Below, in pieces: positions 7,950 to 17,410 of a DNA stretch of 64,000 nucleotides (position 1 is its first letter; each line of letters opens with the position of its first letter). The notes under the pieces were generated by a model that ran no database searches, was not told the DNA's origin, and was given only the letters and a program-made list of their open reading frames with translations. The position numbers were made by a program, and so were the translations under genes. Origin of the DNA: Rhodoligotrophos appendicifer (GTDB taxonomy: Bacteria; Pseudomonadota; Alphaproteobacteria; Rhizobiales; Im1); NCBI RefSeq assembly GCF_007474605.1, contig NZ_VHKL01000004.1, positions 124,001 to 188,000 of the forward strand, given 5' to 3'.

Positions 7950-8852
7950 ATGAGCGTGCTGCCTTTCGATCAGCGCGACGGTCACATCTGGTTCAATGGG
8001 AAGCTGGTTCCCTGGGCCGACGCCAAGCTCCACGTCCTTAATCATGGTCTCCATTATGCCAGTTGCGTCTTTGAGGGCGTAAGGGTCTATGGAGGCGAAA
8101 TCTTCAAGTCGATCGACCACACCGAGCGTTTGTTCAACTCGGCCCGTCTCCTGGACTTCGAGATCCCCTATACTGTGGCTGAGATCGAGGACGCCTGCCG
8201 GCAGCTCATCAAAGCCCAGAAAATCGTTGATGGCTATATCCGGCCACTTGCGTGGCGCGGGCCAGAAATGATGGGGGTCTCAGCGCAGTCTTCAAAAATC
8301 CAGGTGGCAATCGCGACTTGGCAGTGGCCGTCTTACTTCGATCCTGCAGAGCGCCTCAAGGGCATCCGTCTCGACATTGCCGATTGGCACCGCCCCGATC
8401 CCAGGACGGCACCCTGCAAGAGCAAGGCCGCTGGTCTCTACATGATCTGCACGTTGTCGAAACACGCCGCCGAGAAAAAGGGATATGCAGACGCGTTGAT
8501 GCTGGACTGGCGCGGCCAGGTTGCGGAGGCAACAGGTGCGAACGTCTTCTTCGTGAAGGACGGCGATCTGCATACACCGACACCGGACTGTTTCCTCGAC
8601 GGCATCACTCGACGCACGGTGATCGATCTTGCCAAAGCTCGGGGCCTCAAAATCATCGAGCGGGTCATCATGCCCGAGGAGATGGAGGGTTTCGAACAGT
8701 GCTTCATCACCGGAACGGCGGCAGAAGTGACCCCGGTGTCGGAGGTCGGTCCCTATAAGTTCGTGGTCGGCGATATCACCAAGAGCCTGATGGAAGACTA
8801 CATGACGGCTGTCCGGCCCAAATCCAGCGGTCAGGTGCAGGCTGCGGAATAG
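7950..8852 (+). CDS. ilvE: Branched-chain amino acid aminotransferase
   Basis: This is a 300-residue class IV PLP aminotransferase of the alphaproteobacterial BCAT type, making Leu, Ile and Val from their 2-oxo acids with glutamate. Visible motifs are LHYASCVFEGVRVY near the N-terminus, the PLP-lysine region PCKSKAAGLYM, the EATGANVFFV glycine/glutamate motif, DGITRRTVIDLA and the C-terminal FITGTAAEVTPV. ATG 7950 follows GAGGAG at good spacing. It is monocistronic by layout, with a promoter-like region behind it and a hairpin terminator candidate after it. Confidence 0.95.
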   Translation: MSVLPFDQRDGHIWFNGKLVPWADAKLHVLNHGLHYASCVFEGVRVYGGEIFKSIDHTERLFNSARLLDFEIPYTVAEIEDACRQLIKAQKIVDGYIRPLAWRGPEMMGVSAQSSKIQVAIATWQWPSYFDPAERLKGIRLDIADWHRPDPRTAPCKSKAAGLYMICTLSKHAAEKKGYADALMLDWRGQVAEATGANVFFVKDGDLHTPTPDCFLDGITRRTVIDLAKARGLKIIERVIMPEEMEGFEQCFITGTAAEVTPVSEVGPYKFVVGDITKSLMEDYMTAVRPKSSGQVQAAE

Positions 8853-8882
8853 TCCAAGCCCTCACACTCTCGTGATCTGAGC

Positions 8883-8913
8883 AAAGGCGCGCCTGAAAGG
8901 GGGCGCCTTTACT
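8883..8913 (+). terminator. Candidate terminator after ilvE
   Basis: An 8-bp perfect stem AAAGGCGC / GCGCCTTT (8883-8890 and 8903-8910), extendable by one or two pairs, lies 30 bp after the ilvE stop. The T-tract is only TTT followed by ACTC, so intrinsic termination may be weak. Confidence 0.5.
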
Positions 8914-8992
8914 CGTTTCTCGTCAGATTAGCGATGACTGTTGCTCAAGCGAACTATAGAATCTCACGACGCTAAAGGTTGGGGAGTGGGAT

Positions 8993-10636
8993 ATGAGCAG
9001 CGCCACGCGGCGTCTCAGCTGGATGCCGCAGATCATTGTAGTCGCGCTCCTTTTCTGCGCGCCTCAAAGTCTGCGGGCAGAAATCACAAATGACGCCGTG
9101 GCCGCGGAGCTGCGTCAGATCATCGTCTCCGACACCAAGACAATCGGGACCGATGATGGGGATGAGAGGCTCTTCGGCGTCTATACCTATTATGAAGAAC
9201 GCGACTTCAAGCCGCTCTGGGTGCGCGACAACGGGACGAAAGCCAAGGCTAAGGACTTCCTGGATATCATCCGGGCTGCTGAGGAGGACGGCCTCGATCC
9301 CAACAATTACCGAGCCAATGAGATCGCCGCGCGCATTGACGCGCAGGATCCCAGAAGCCTTGCCGAGCTTGACCTTCTGCTGTCGCGATCCTTCATCGAT
9401 TACGGAAATGACATCTCGGTCGGGCGGGTGATTCCCGATCAGGTCGGGACCGATATTCACATCAAACCCAAAGGCCCGGGGCCTTTGACGCTGCTGGACG
9501 GGGTCGAGCAAGCTGAGGATATGGGGCCATATGTCGACAGCTTGGCGCCCGCTTCAGCCAATTACGCGCGCCTCAAAGAGGCCCTGATGCTGTATCGGGA
9601 CATCGAGGCCCGGGGCGGGTGGCCGTCGCTTCCAGAGGGCCCGACCATGAAGCCGGGAACTGTCGATGCCCGGACTCCGCTTCTCCGAAGGCTCCTGATC
9701 GCCACAGCGGATCTGTCCGCCTCAGCGCCGGACATGAATGAACTTTACGACGGCGCCGTGGTTGAGGGGGTCAAGCTTTTCCAGGAGCGTCACGGCCTCA
9801 CTGCCGATGGCGTCATCGGACCCGGCACGCTGGAAGCGTTGAACGTGCCCGTGGAGGAGCGTATCCGCCAGCTTGTTCTCAACATGGAGCGGCGACGCTG
9901 GATGCCGGACGACACCGGCAAATACTATGTCTTCGTCAACCTCGCCGACCAGTATTTGAAGATCGTCGATGACGACCGCACAGTTCACGATGCCAAGCTT
10001 GTCGTGGGTAAGCCGTTCTCACGGACGCCTATTTTCACGCAGAAGATGAGCTATATCGTCTTCAATCCCTACTGGAACGTCCCGACATCGATCGCGGTCA
10101 ATGAATATCTTCCGAAGCTGAAGGCAAACCCGGCCGCATTGGCTGCTCAGAACTTCGAAGTTGTGCGGGGAGAAACGGAGATCAGTCCCTATTCCGTCTC
10201 CTGGGCAAATTACGGACGCGGCAACTTTCCATTCGTCCTGCGCCAGAAACCAGGACCGAAGAATGCTCTGGGACGACTGAAATTCATGTTTCCCAATCCA
10301 TACAACATCTACATCCACGACACCCCCGCCAAGAGCTTGTTCGACCGGGACAATCGATTCTTCAGCCATGGCTGTATGCGCGTACAGAATCCAGAGGAAC
10401 TGGCAAAAGTTATCCTCAGCCACGATGATCCATCGTGGACGATGGAGCGCATCGAGCAGGAGCTGAAGGTCAACAGGAACAAGGCGGTTAGACTCAAAAA
10501 GGCGATTCCGGTCTATGTCACCTATCTCACAGCTTGGGCGAACAAAGACCGCGCCGTCAATTTCCGCAAGGATGTCTATGGGCGCGACCAGGAGCTTTTG
10601 GTCGCGTTGCGAAAGGTCGGAGATGTCGTCAATTGA
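8993..10636 (+). CDS. L,D-transpeptidase, YcbB (LdtD)-like
   Basis: The 547-residue periplasmic enzyme forms 3-3 peptidoglycan cross-links. A signal peptide (about residues 8-28, ending before AEITNDA) precedes a scaffold region (PLWVRDNGTKAKAKDFLDII), a peptidoglycan-binding domain (VKLFQERHGLTADGVIGPGT, about residues 255-285) and the YkuD catalytic domain. The catalytic motif is HDTPAKSLFD followed by FSHGCMRV, with the nucleophile Cys present. This domain order and length match the YcbB type rather than small YkuD proteins. It starts after a strong GGGGAG site and is followed 6 bp later by the DUF1489 gene. Confidence 0.93.
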   Translation: MSSATRRLSWMPQIIVVALLFCAPQSLRAEITNDAVAAELRQIIVSDTKTIGTDDGDERLFGVYTYYEERDFKPLWVRDNGTKAKAKDFLDIIRAAEEDGLDPNNYRANEIAARIDAQDPRSLAELDLLLSRSFIDYGNDISVGRVIPDQVGTDIHIKPKGPGPLTLLDGVEQAEDMGPYVDSLAPASANYARLKEALMLYRDIEARGGWPSLPEGPTMKPGTVDARTPLLRRLLIATADLSASAPDMNELYDGAVVEGVKLFQERHGLTADGVIGPGTLEALNVPVEERIRQLVLNMERRRWMPDDTGKYYVFVNLADQYLKIVDDDRTVHDAKLVVGKPFSRTPIFTQKMSYIVFNPYWNVPTSIAVNEYLPKLKANPAALAAQNFEVVRGETEISPYSVSWANYGRGNFPFVLRQKPGPKNALGRLKFMFPNPYNIYIHDTPAKSLFDRDNRFFSHGCMRVQNPEELAKVILSHDDPSWTMERIEQELKVNRNKAVRLKKAIPVYVTYLTAWANKDRAVNFRKDVYGRDQELLVALRKVGDVVN

Positions 10637-10642
10637 GGTCAA

Positions 10643-11056
10643 ATGACCCTCCATCTCATCAAGCTGTGCGTCGGGTGCGATTCGATCGATGATCTTGTCC
10701 AGTGGCAAGCTGAGCGGCGTGCCCGCGGGGAAGAGATCGGCCACACAACCCGCATGTTTCCGAAGCGGCGAAACGACGTGCTCGACGGCGGCTCGCTTTA
10801 TTGGGTCATTCGCGGCCAGATCCAAGTGCGCCAGGAGATCATTGACCTGGTCAGTCTGGTCGAACATGACGGCGTCTCACGCTGCCGAATCGTGCTCGAC
10901 CCATCCCTGGTGATCGTGCGCCCCACGCCCCGCAAAGCCTTTCAGGGCTGGCGTTATTTCGACCATGCGGACATCCCACATGATCTCGGCATTGCCATCG
11001 GTGAGGATATTCCGCCGCAGATGCGCAAGGAACTCCTGGAGCTTGGATTGTTGTAG
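10643..11056 (+). CDS. DUF1489 family protein
   Basis: This 137-residue cytosolic protein matches DUF1489, a conserved alphaproteobacterial family of unknown function. Characteristic segments are HLIKLCVGCDSIDDL, HTTRMFPKRRNDVLDGGS, LYWVIRG and the acidic C-terminus. It follows the L,D-transpeptidase by 6 bp with a GAGG ribosome-binding site inside that gap, so the two are co-transcribed. No catalytic motif is recognisable. Confidence 0.88.
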   Translation: MTLHLIKLCVGCDSIDDLVQWQAERRARGEEIGHTTRMFPKRRNDVLDGGSLYWVIRGQIQVRQEIIDLVSLVEHDGVSRCRIVLDPSLVIVRPTPRKAFQGWRYFDHADIPHDLGIAIGEDIPPQMRKELLELGLL

Positions 11057-11101
11057 GCAGCGGTCGCCAACTCGCCATCATTTTCCGGCACAGGACTTCT
11101 C

Positions 11102-11935
11102 ATGCCGCTTTATGCGATCCCCTTCCCCGCCATTGATCCCGTCATCTTTGCCGTCGGTCCCTTTGCCATTCGCTGGTATGCCCTTGCCTATATCGTCGGG
11201 CTCCTGTTTGGATGGTGGTATGTCCGCCGTCTGGTCTCGAGCCAGTCTTTATGGACCGGCGCGGCGCCGTTGACCCCGACGGACATCGACGACCTCTTCC
11301 TATGGGCGGCCCTGGGGGTCATCCTCGGTGGTCGTGCGGGTTATGTGCTGTTCTATAATTTTCCCTCCTTCATGGCCAACCCGACCGAGATTTTCAAAGT
11401 TTGGCACGGGGGGATGTCTTTCCATGGCGGGTTTCTGGGGGTCATCGTCGCTGTCGTCGCCTTCGGCTGGCGCAGGAAGGTCAGCGGCTTCACTATGCTG
11501 GATCTCGCGGCCGCGGGCACTCCGATCGGGTTGCTTCTCGGAAGGATCGCGAACTTCATCAATGGAGAACTCTATGGCCGTGTCACCGACGTCGCATGGG
11601 GCGTGGTCTTCCCCACCGATCCCGAACAAGTGCCGCGGCACCCCAGTCAACTCTATGAGGGCATGCTAGAGGGACTTATCCTCTTCACCGCGATTGTTTG
11701 GCTCATCCATCGCCGGAAAGCCCTTGCAAGGCCGGGCCTGGTCGCCGGCGTCTTCACATTTGGTTACGGCTTGGTGCGCATCTTTGTAGAGTTTTTCCGC
11801 ATGCCGGACGTGCAGATCGGCTTCCTTGCCGGCGGCCTCACCATGGGGATGCTGCTATCGGTACCGATGCTGGTCGTCGGCCTATGGCTCATCCTGCGCG
11901 CGAAGGCGCTCCCCACAGTGCCCGTCGCCAGATGA
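11102..11935 (+). CDS. lgt: Prolipoprotein diacylglyceryl transferase
   Basis: Lgt transfers diacylglycerol from phosphatidylglycerol to the lipobox Cys of prolipoproteins in the inner membrane. The 277-residue, roughly seven-helix protein has the family's signature stretches: HGGMSFHGGFLGV, the catalytic-site stretch GRIANFINGELYGR, RHPSQLYEGMLEG and YGLVRIFVEFFRMPD. It overlaps the methyltransferase gene by four bases (ATGA), the start of an lgt-methyltransferase-pgeF operon typical of Hyphomicrobiales. Confidence 0.97.
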   Translation: MPLYAIPFPAIDPVIFAVGPFAIRWYALAYIVGLLFGWWYVRRLVSSQSLWTGAAPLTPTDIDDLFLWAALGVILGGRAGYVLFYNFPSFMANPTEIFKVWHGGMSFHGGFLGVIVAVVAFGWRRKVSGFTMLDLAAAGTPIGLLLGRIANFINGELYGRVTDVAWGVVFPTDPEQVPRHPSQLYEGMLEGLILFTAIVWLIHRRKALARPGLVAGVFTFGYGLVRIFVEFFRMPDVQIGFLAGGLTMGMLLSVPMLVVGLWLILRAKALPTVPVAR

Positions 11936-13035
11936 GCACGCCGACCCGCCTTGAAGAGCTGATCCGTCATAGGATCGAAGTCGATGGCCCCCTGCCTCTC
12001 GACCGTTACATGGAGCTATGTCTATCGCACCCGACGCTTGGCTATTACATGCATGGCGAGCCCATCGGTGTCGGTGGTGATTTCATTACGGCACCCGAGA
12101 TCAGCCAGATGTTCGGCGAGTTGATCGGCATCTGGTGTGCGAATGTGTGGCAGATGATGGGCTCTCCAGAGCTCCTCAGACTCGTCGAACTTGGCCCGGG
12201 CCGGGGCACGCTGATGGCGGACATCGCACGGATCGCCGAACGGGTTCCAGGCTTCGCCGAAAGTGTCCGCCTCCACCTGGTGGAGACCAGCCCGACTCTA
12301 ATCCAGATACAGCAAGAGCGTTTGGCCGGCAAAGGCGCTCAATGGCATCCTGCCGTAGATGCGGTGCCAGAAGGCCCTTGTATCATCCTTGCTAATGAGT
12401 TCTTCGATGCGTTGCCGATCCGGCAGTTCGAATGGCGCCACGACGGATGGTCGGAGCGCGGCGTCGGTGTGAAAGCTGACGGGACTCTTGGCTTTGGGCT
12501 TATTCCCCATTCCGCTCCGCCTCCCTCCTGGGCTCTTCCGGCTGGCCCCCGCGAGGACGGAACGATCCTCGAAGTCAGCGAAATCCAGACGACCTTGGCC
12601 GGACAGGTGGGGGCACACATACAGGCTCACGGCGGGGCGCTGCTGATCATCGATTACGGATATGTTGAAGTTGCCTATGGTGACAGCCTACAGGCGCTGC
12701 GGATGCATCGGTCAGTATCGCCTCTTGAGGACCCTGGAGATTGCGATCTCACCGCCCATGTGAGCTTCGCTTCCCTGGCTCGTGCCTTGCGTCAGACCGG
12801 CGTCAAGGTCTCCCGTGCACTGACACAAGCTCAGTTCCTCAATGCGTTGGGCTTGACCCTCCGCGCTGAACGGCTGAAGGGTTCAGCCAATGAGAGGCAG
12901 CGTGCCATGATCGATTCGGCAGCTGCCCGGCTGACTGCTTCGGGGCCAACCGGGATGGGAGAGCTGTTCAAGGTGCTGGCCGCGTGGCATCCCTCGCTTC
13001 CGGCACTGGTTCCGTTCACCAGCGAGGCGTTATGA
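11932..13035 (+). CDS. NDUFAF7-type class I SAM-dependent methyltransferase
   Basis: The 367-residue protein belongs to the DUF185/Methyltransf_28 family, whose mitochondrial member NDUFAF7 dimethylates an arginine of complex I subunit NDUFS2. The conserved N-terminus LPLDRYMELCLSHPTLGYYM, the SAM-binding loop ELGPGRGTLM, and the motifs NEFFDALPIRQFEW and LIIDYGY are present. The bacterial substrate is not established. ATG 11932 overlaps the lgt stop and the stop overlaps the pgeF start, both by ATGA. Confidence 0.92.
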   Translation: MSTPTRLEELIRHRIEVDGPLPLDRYMELCLSHPTLGYYMHGEPIGVGGDFITAPEISQMFGELIGIWCANVWQMMGSPELLRLVELGPGRGTLMADIARIAERVPGFAESVRLHLVETSPTLIQIQQERLAGKGAQWHPAVDAVPEGPCIILANEFFDALPIRQFEWRHDGWSERGVGVKADGTLGFGLIPHSAPPPSWALPAGPREDGTILEVSEIQTTLAGQVGAHIQAHGGALLIIDYGYVEVAYGDSLQALRMHRSVSPLEDPGDCDLTAHVSFASLARALRQTGVKVSRALTQAQFLNALGLTLRAERLKGSANERQRAMIDSAAARLTASGPTGMGELFKVLAAWHPSLPALVPFTSEAL

Positions 13036-13823
13036 TCGAAGCAAAGAACCTCATCAAGATCCCTGAAGTCCGGCATGGCTTCTTCACTCGAATTGGTGGC
13101 TTTTCCAGCGGCATCTACGCCACGATGAATTGTGGCCTCGGCTCTCAGGACGACCCGTCATTGGTCCTGCGCAACCGAGAAATCGTCGCCACATCCCTCG
13201 GCCTTCTCCCCCATGAGCTCATTACGTCCTACCAACATCACAGCGCCGACGTGATCACCGTCACCCGGGCTTGGGGCACGTCAGGGCTACCCAAGGGCGA
13301 TGCTATGGTGACAGATCGTCCGCATATCGCCATTGCCGTCACCACGGCGGACTGCGTACCAGTCCTGTTCGCCGATCGGCGCGGCAGGGTGATTGGAGCA
13401 GCCCATGCGGGCTGGCGCGGCGCTTTGGCTGGCATCACTTCCAACACAATCCTGGCGATGGAGCGTCTGGGTGCCAGGCGCGAAGATATTGTCGCTGCTG
13501 TGGGCCCAGCCATCTCCGGTGCGGTCTATGAGGTGGGGCGGGAACTTCGCGACGCCTTCCTGGCCCGCGACAGGGCTAATGAGCCGTTCTTTAGTGAGGC
13601 TTCTCGGCCCGACCATTTTCTTCTGGACCTCCCCGCCTACGTGGAGGCGCAGCTAATTGGCGAAGGCATCGGCTCTGTCGATCGAATCGATCGCTGCACC
13701 TATCGGGACGAAGACCATTTCTACAGTTATCGGCGCGCCACACATCGCGGGGAAAGTGATTATGGCCGTCAGTTATCGGCGATTACACTTGGACCCGAAG
13801 TTTTCGTGGGGCAAACTTCGTAA
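13032..13823 (+). CDS. pgeF: Peptidoglycan editing factor PgeF
   Basis: The 263-residue protein is of the YfiH/laccase-like Cu-oxidase family, now known to hydrolyse wrongly incorporated amino acids from muropeptide precursors in E. coli. The metal/active-site motifs are HGFFTRIGGFSSG, QHHSADV, TTADCVPVLFAD and AAHAGWRGAL, and RDEDHFYSYRR closes the C-terminus. ATG 13032 overlaps the previous stop, so it is translationally coupled to the methyltransferase. Confidence 0.95.
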   Translation: MIEAKNLIKIPEVRHGFFTRIGGFSSGIYATMNCGLGSQDDPSLVLRNREIVATSLGLLPHELITSYQHHSADVITVTRAWGTSGLPKGDAMVTDRPHIAIAVTTADCVPVLFADRRGRVIGAAHAGWRGALAGITSNTILAMERLGARREDIVAAVGPAISGAVYEVGRELRDAFLARDRANEPFFSEASRPDHFLLDLPAYVEAQLIGEGIGSVDRIDRCTYRDEDHFYSYRRATHRGESDYGRQLSAITLGPEVFVGQTS

Positions 13824-14006
13824 GCTCGCCAACATGTTCGTGAACGCGTCGCCATGCCTTTGACACCCTGGAAAGGGATCTTAGGGTGCAGATCAGAGGT
13901 GCATACCGGATGGTCGAACATCGCTTGGACTAGGCACCAAGAATATCGTCTTGAGAGGGCCGTCTTGGGGAATTGGCAGGGGGGCAGGTTTTGCACGCCA
14001 TCTAGA

Positions 14007-15125
14007 ATGAGCCGCCTGCGCGCTGGGTTGATGGCTATTTTCTCTCTGTTCATCCTGGCAGGCTGCAATGCTGGTAACCATCCCTTCGCCAAAGAGGTCG
14101 GAACTCTCGCGTCACCGAGAGACACGGAAGCTTGGCCGCGGATTACGGTCGTCTCCTTCTCAGGATTGCCCGACGGCAAGGACGAGATGTTCCTGCAAGC
14201 GCTTGCAGCCGAGACCTACCGCCGCCAGATCGCTCTGCTCACGACGCCTCCCAGTGCACAAGTCTTCAGCCTCTCCGGCTCCGTTTCGGCCCGGATTGTG
14301 GACGGCCGCACTGCCGTCGGCTGGAATTGGGAGGTCAAGGGAGCCAAAGATCCCCAGGCCACGGCAATTATCGGGCAAGAGGTCATACAAATTCCCAAGG
14401 GTGCCGCTGTGGAAGCCGTCAAGCCCGAGACCGGAGACCCCTGGGACAAGGTCAATGATTTCATGCTGAGGCGGGTCGCCATGCATCTGGCGGAAAGTCT
14501 CTCCGGCTTCTTCGGCGAACGCGGCTATCTCACGCAGACCGCGGGTTTGCCTCCACCCGTTGAAACCTTCGTGCGCGCCGGTCCGGGTGCGGAGAAGGCC
14601 ATCGACTTGTCGATGCTCGGACCCAATGAATTGTCTATGCGGATTGCCCGCGGCCAAGTCACAGCCGAGGATATGATAGATTCCGGGGTCGTTCCGCCCC
14701 AACCGCCTGATGAAATCGAGGCTGACCCCACCCCCGCACCAGAGAAAACGAAGGTTCCTGGCCAGAAGGAAATCACCAGCGTCGCCGTCAGTACCGTGAA
14801 AGGTGCACCGGGCGACGGCAATCGGGCGCTTGCAGCCTCCTTGGTCAACATCCTCAAGCGGGCGGGATGGCCTGTGAAACAAAGCGCTGGGGATGAAACG
14901 CTCATCATCGAGGGTCAAGTCGGCGTCGCCGCGCCTCAAGGCGGCGCCCAGCAAGTGGCGTTGGAATGGACCGTAAAGGATCCGTCCGGAGACGTGCTTG
15001 GCAGTGTCAAGCAGGCCAACCAGGTGCCAGCGGGCTCGCTGGATGGCCATTGGGGCCTCACTGCGGATTATGCCGCAGAGGCCGCCGCACAGGGGATTTT
15101 CGACCTGATCGGCAAATTGCGTTAA
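14007..15125 (+). CDS. Putative lipoprotein of unknown function
   Basis: The 372-residue product begins with a lipoprotein signal peptide: basic start MSRLRAG, a hydrophobic core and the lipobox LAGC with Cys at about residue 19. I recognise no domain. Two regions of mixed alpha/beta character each begin with a strand plus small helix (RITVVSFSGLPDGKD and ITSVAVSTVKGAPGD). Both contain GxVS/GQVG-type segments (LSGSVSARI; IEGQVGVAA) followed by a tryptophan strand (GWNWEVK; LEWTVKD), suggesting a tandem duplication split by a Pro-rich linker near residue 235. It lies between pgeF and prs, as a similar unnamed gene does in many Hyphomicrobiales. ATG 14007 is set by the signal peptide. Confidence 0.8.
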   Translation: MSRLRAGLMAIFSLFILAGCNAGNHPFAKEVGTLASPRDTEAWPRITVVSFSGLPDGKDEMFLQALAAETYRRQIALLTTPPSAQVFSLSGSVSARIVDGRTAVGWNWEVKGAKDPQATAIIGQEVIQIPKGAAVEAVKPETGDPWDKVNDFMLRRVAMHLAESLSGFFGERGYLTQTAGLPPPVETFVRAGPGAEKAIDLSMLGPNELSMRIARGQVTAEDMIDSGVVPPQPPDEIEADPTPAPEKTKVPGQKEITSVAVSTVKGAPGDGNRALAASLVNILKRAGWPVKQSAGDETLIIEGQVGVAAPQGGAQQVALEWTVKDPSGDVLGSVKQANQVPAGSLDGHWGLTADYAAEAAAQGIFDLIGKLR

Positions 15126-15252
15126 GAGTATCAGTCGGCATCTGCTGCACTGCCACTTGATCCTGGCCCTGCGTTGTTTACAGCCGCCGGAGTGGTTGTT
15201 ATAGAGCGCGCGCGCCGCTTGGGCGTTAGACACCCTGTCGAGGATACGCTCA

Positions 15253-16185
15253 ATGAAGCTCGTAGCGGGCAATGCCAATCGCCCTCTGGCCGAGGCCATT
15301 GCCGCCTATCTGAAGCTGCCGCTGACAAAATGCGTTGTGCGTCGCTTCGCCGACATGGAGGTCTTCGTCGAAATCCAGGAGAATGTCCGCGGTCAGGACG
15401 TGTTCGTGGTGCAGTCGACCTCGTTTCCGGCCAATGACAATCTGATGGAGTTGCTGATCATCATCGACGCGCTGCGGCGCGCCTCTGCCCATCGCATCAC
15501 CGCCGTCATCCCGTATTTCGGCTATGCCCGCCAGGATCGTAAGCCAGGGCCCAGGACGCCGATTTCCGCCAAGCTGGTCGCCAACATGATCACACGGGCG
15601 GGGGCCGACCGGGTTCTCACGGTCGATCTCCATGCCGGGCAGATCCAAGGTTTCTTCGACATCCCAACCGACAATCTTTTCGCTTCGCCCGTGATGGTGC
15701 GCGATATTAAGGAAAACTTCGAGAGCGACCTGGTGACAGTCGTCTCACCGGATGTGGGCGGTGTCGTGCGCGCGAGAGGGCTAGCCAAACGCATCGGAGC
15801 GCCGCTGGCGATTGTCGATAAACGGCGCGAGCGGCCAGGGGAATCTGAGGTCATGAACATCATCGGCGATGTCGAGGGACGTTCATGCATTCTCTTCGAT
15901 GATATTGTGGATTCAGGCGGCACTCTCTGCAATGCCGCTGAAGCGCTGATCGACAAGGGGGCCATCGAGGTTTCCGCCTATATCACTCATGGCGTGCTCA
16001 GCGGCGGTGCCGTCGCTCGCATCACGTCCTCTGCGCTGAAGCAACTGGTCATCACGGATTCTATTCAAGCTACGGAAGCGGTAAGAGTTTCTCGAAACAT
16101 TCGCGCCATCACAATCGCGCCTCTCATTGGCGAAGCCATCGCCCGGACTGCCCGAGAAGAATCGGTTTCCAGCCTGTTCGATTGA
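15253..16185 (+). CDS. prs: Ribose-phosphate pyrophosphokinase
   Basis: PRPP synthase converts ribose-5-phosphate and ATP to PRPP for purine, pyrimidine, His and Trp synthesis. The 310-residue length is standard. Motifs seen: the N-terminal [12 protein letters not shown] region, the ATP-binding FGYARQDRK with HxGxxQ-type [12 protein letters not shown], the flexible-loop region [11 protein letters not shown], and the PRPP-binding loop [19 protein letters not shown] 15253 follows GAGG. Confidence 0.97.
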   Translation: MKLVAGNANRPLAEAIAAYLKLPLTKCVVRRFADMEVFVEIQENVRGQDVFVVQSTSFPANDNLMELLIIIDALRRASAHRITAVIPYFGYARQDRKPGPRTPISAKLVANMITRAGADRVLTVDLHAGQIQGFFDIPTDNLFASPVMVRDIKENFESDLVTVVSPDVGGVVRARGLAKRIGAPLAIVDKRRERPGESEVMNIIGDVEGRSCILFDDIVDSGGTLCNAAEALIDKGAIEVSAYITHGVLSGGAVARITSSALKQLVITDSIQATEAVRVSRNIRAITIAPLIGEAIARTAREESVSSLFD

Positions 16186-16512
16186 CGCAATTCCCGAAAG
16201 AGTTGTGCAAATGCGGCGATTAGGCGGCGGCTCGGGCACTTCCTAACTTACGCAGTCAGCACGACAATTGCCCTGGGAAAGCACCAAACAGGCAATTCTT
16301 CCTGTAGCCGTCCAAAAATCTCCCTATTCCCGTCGCGCTATCGCCGTACCGGCTGACCAATCAGTCCAACCTATAGCGTAATTGAAATAAATGCGTGTGG
16401 GGCAAAAAGGTTCCAGTCAGTAGAACCGAGGCAGGTTTCGAGCATGCGACAATCTTTCTTGTCCATGACCGAGCCTTCTGCTTGCGCGCATGTCCGAAGG
16501 AGACGGAACTGC
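16186..16512. other. Intergenic region with no gene seen
   Basis: About 330 bp between prs and the transglycosylase carries no convincing gene, tRNA or clear hairpin terminator. It becomes AT-richer toward its right end, where the promoter of the transglycosylase presumably lies, but I cannot assign hexamers with confidence. Confidence 0.5.
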
Positions 16513-17379
16513 ATGATTTTACGAACGATGATCACCATGATCACCGTGGTAATTTTTACCTCAGGCGCGCAGGCCGAAAAGACAAAAGCCATTTCCGCGA
16601 AGCCGCAGAGCGCCATCACGAATTTCGCAGAAAAGAGTACAAGCCGCACTTCCCTGCAGACGACCAAGACCGTCAAAGCCGTTGCGCCGAAGCAGGCGGG
16701 CAAGAAGTCGACAGCCAAGCATTCCAAGAAAGTTCGGACTGCAACCGTGAGACCTCAGTCGCGGGTGGCTAAACAAGCCACGGCGCGGAAAGCAAGAGCG
16801 TCAAAGGTGGCCGTCGCCGCTCGATCCAAGGCTAAAACTGCCACCAAGAGAACCAAGGTTCGCAAGCACACTTCCGCGGCGCGTTCATCGGTTGCCAATA
16901 GCGGAAAGAAGACATCGCTCAATGAGACAGCCAGCATCGACACCGATGGGATTGGAGCGCGTCGCGCCAAATATTTGCCGGTGGCGGATACGCTGCGACC
17001 GACAGGCCTTCCGATCACGTTGATCGATGCCGTTATCACCAGAGAGAGCCGCTACGATCCCAAAGCTCGCGGCAGTCGCGGGGAAGTCGGGTTGATGCAG
17101 ATCTTGCCGTCGACCGGCCGGGCGCTGGCCCGGGAGAACGGTTTCACCAGCGTCGCTGACCTGTCCGCCTCGGGCTTCGTCGATTGGCTCGAGATTCCCG
17201 AGAACAACGTCAAGCTCGGCACGATCTATCTCAACATGTGCCATGACAAGGCCAAAAAAAGCGTTGCAGCAACCATCGGCTGCTACAACGCTGGACCCGG
17301 AAACATGTGGGCCTGGGAATCCATCACCTATACCCGCAACTATGTGAGCTTCGTGAATGCTCACATGGCTGCCAACTAG
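16513..17379 (+). CDS. Lytic transglycosylase (SLT) with long histone-H1-like basic linker
   Basis: The 288-residue secreted enzyme has a signal peptide (MILRTM to about SGAQA), a highly basic, low-complexity linker of about 110 residues, and a C-terminal SLT lysozyme-like domain of about 130 residues. The catalytic Glu is in the TRESRYDPKARGS motif, followed by GEVGLMQILPSTG and the C-terminal IGCYNAGPGNM. It cleaves glycan strands to 1,6-anhydro-muropeptides. The linker, rich in KA, KTATK and AARS-type units, resembles histone H1 tails and is unusual between a signal peptide and SLT. ATG 16513 is chosen for the signal peptide and the AGGAG upstream; in-frame ATGs at 16444 and 16465 are possible. 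Confidence 0.88.
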   Translation: MILRTMITMITVVIFTSGAQAEKTKAISAKPQSAITNFAEKSTSRTSLQTTKTVKAVAPKQAGKKSTAKHSKKVRTATVRPQSRVAKQATARKARASKVAVAARSKAKTATKRTKVRKHTSAARSSVANSGKKTSLNETASIDTDGIGARRAKYLPVADTLRPTGLPITLIDAVITRESRYDPKARGSRGEVGLMQILPSTGRALARENGFTSVADLSASGFVDWLEIPENNVKLGTIYLNMCHDKAKKSVAATIGCYNAGPGNMWAWESITYTRNYVSFVNAHMAAN

Positions 17380-17410
17380 CTCAGGCCGAAACCGGCGTCG
17401 AAGGATCGAC

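Noticed and set aside
14160-15299. 379-codon minus-strand frame opposite the lipoprotein gene
   Set aside because: It is antisense to a gene with a clear lipobox, and its translation is rich in Arg/Gly/His without domain features.
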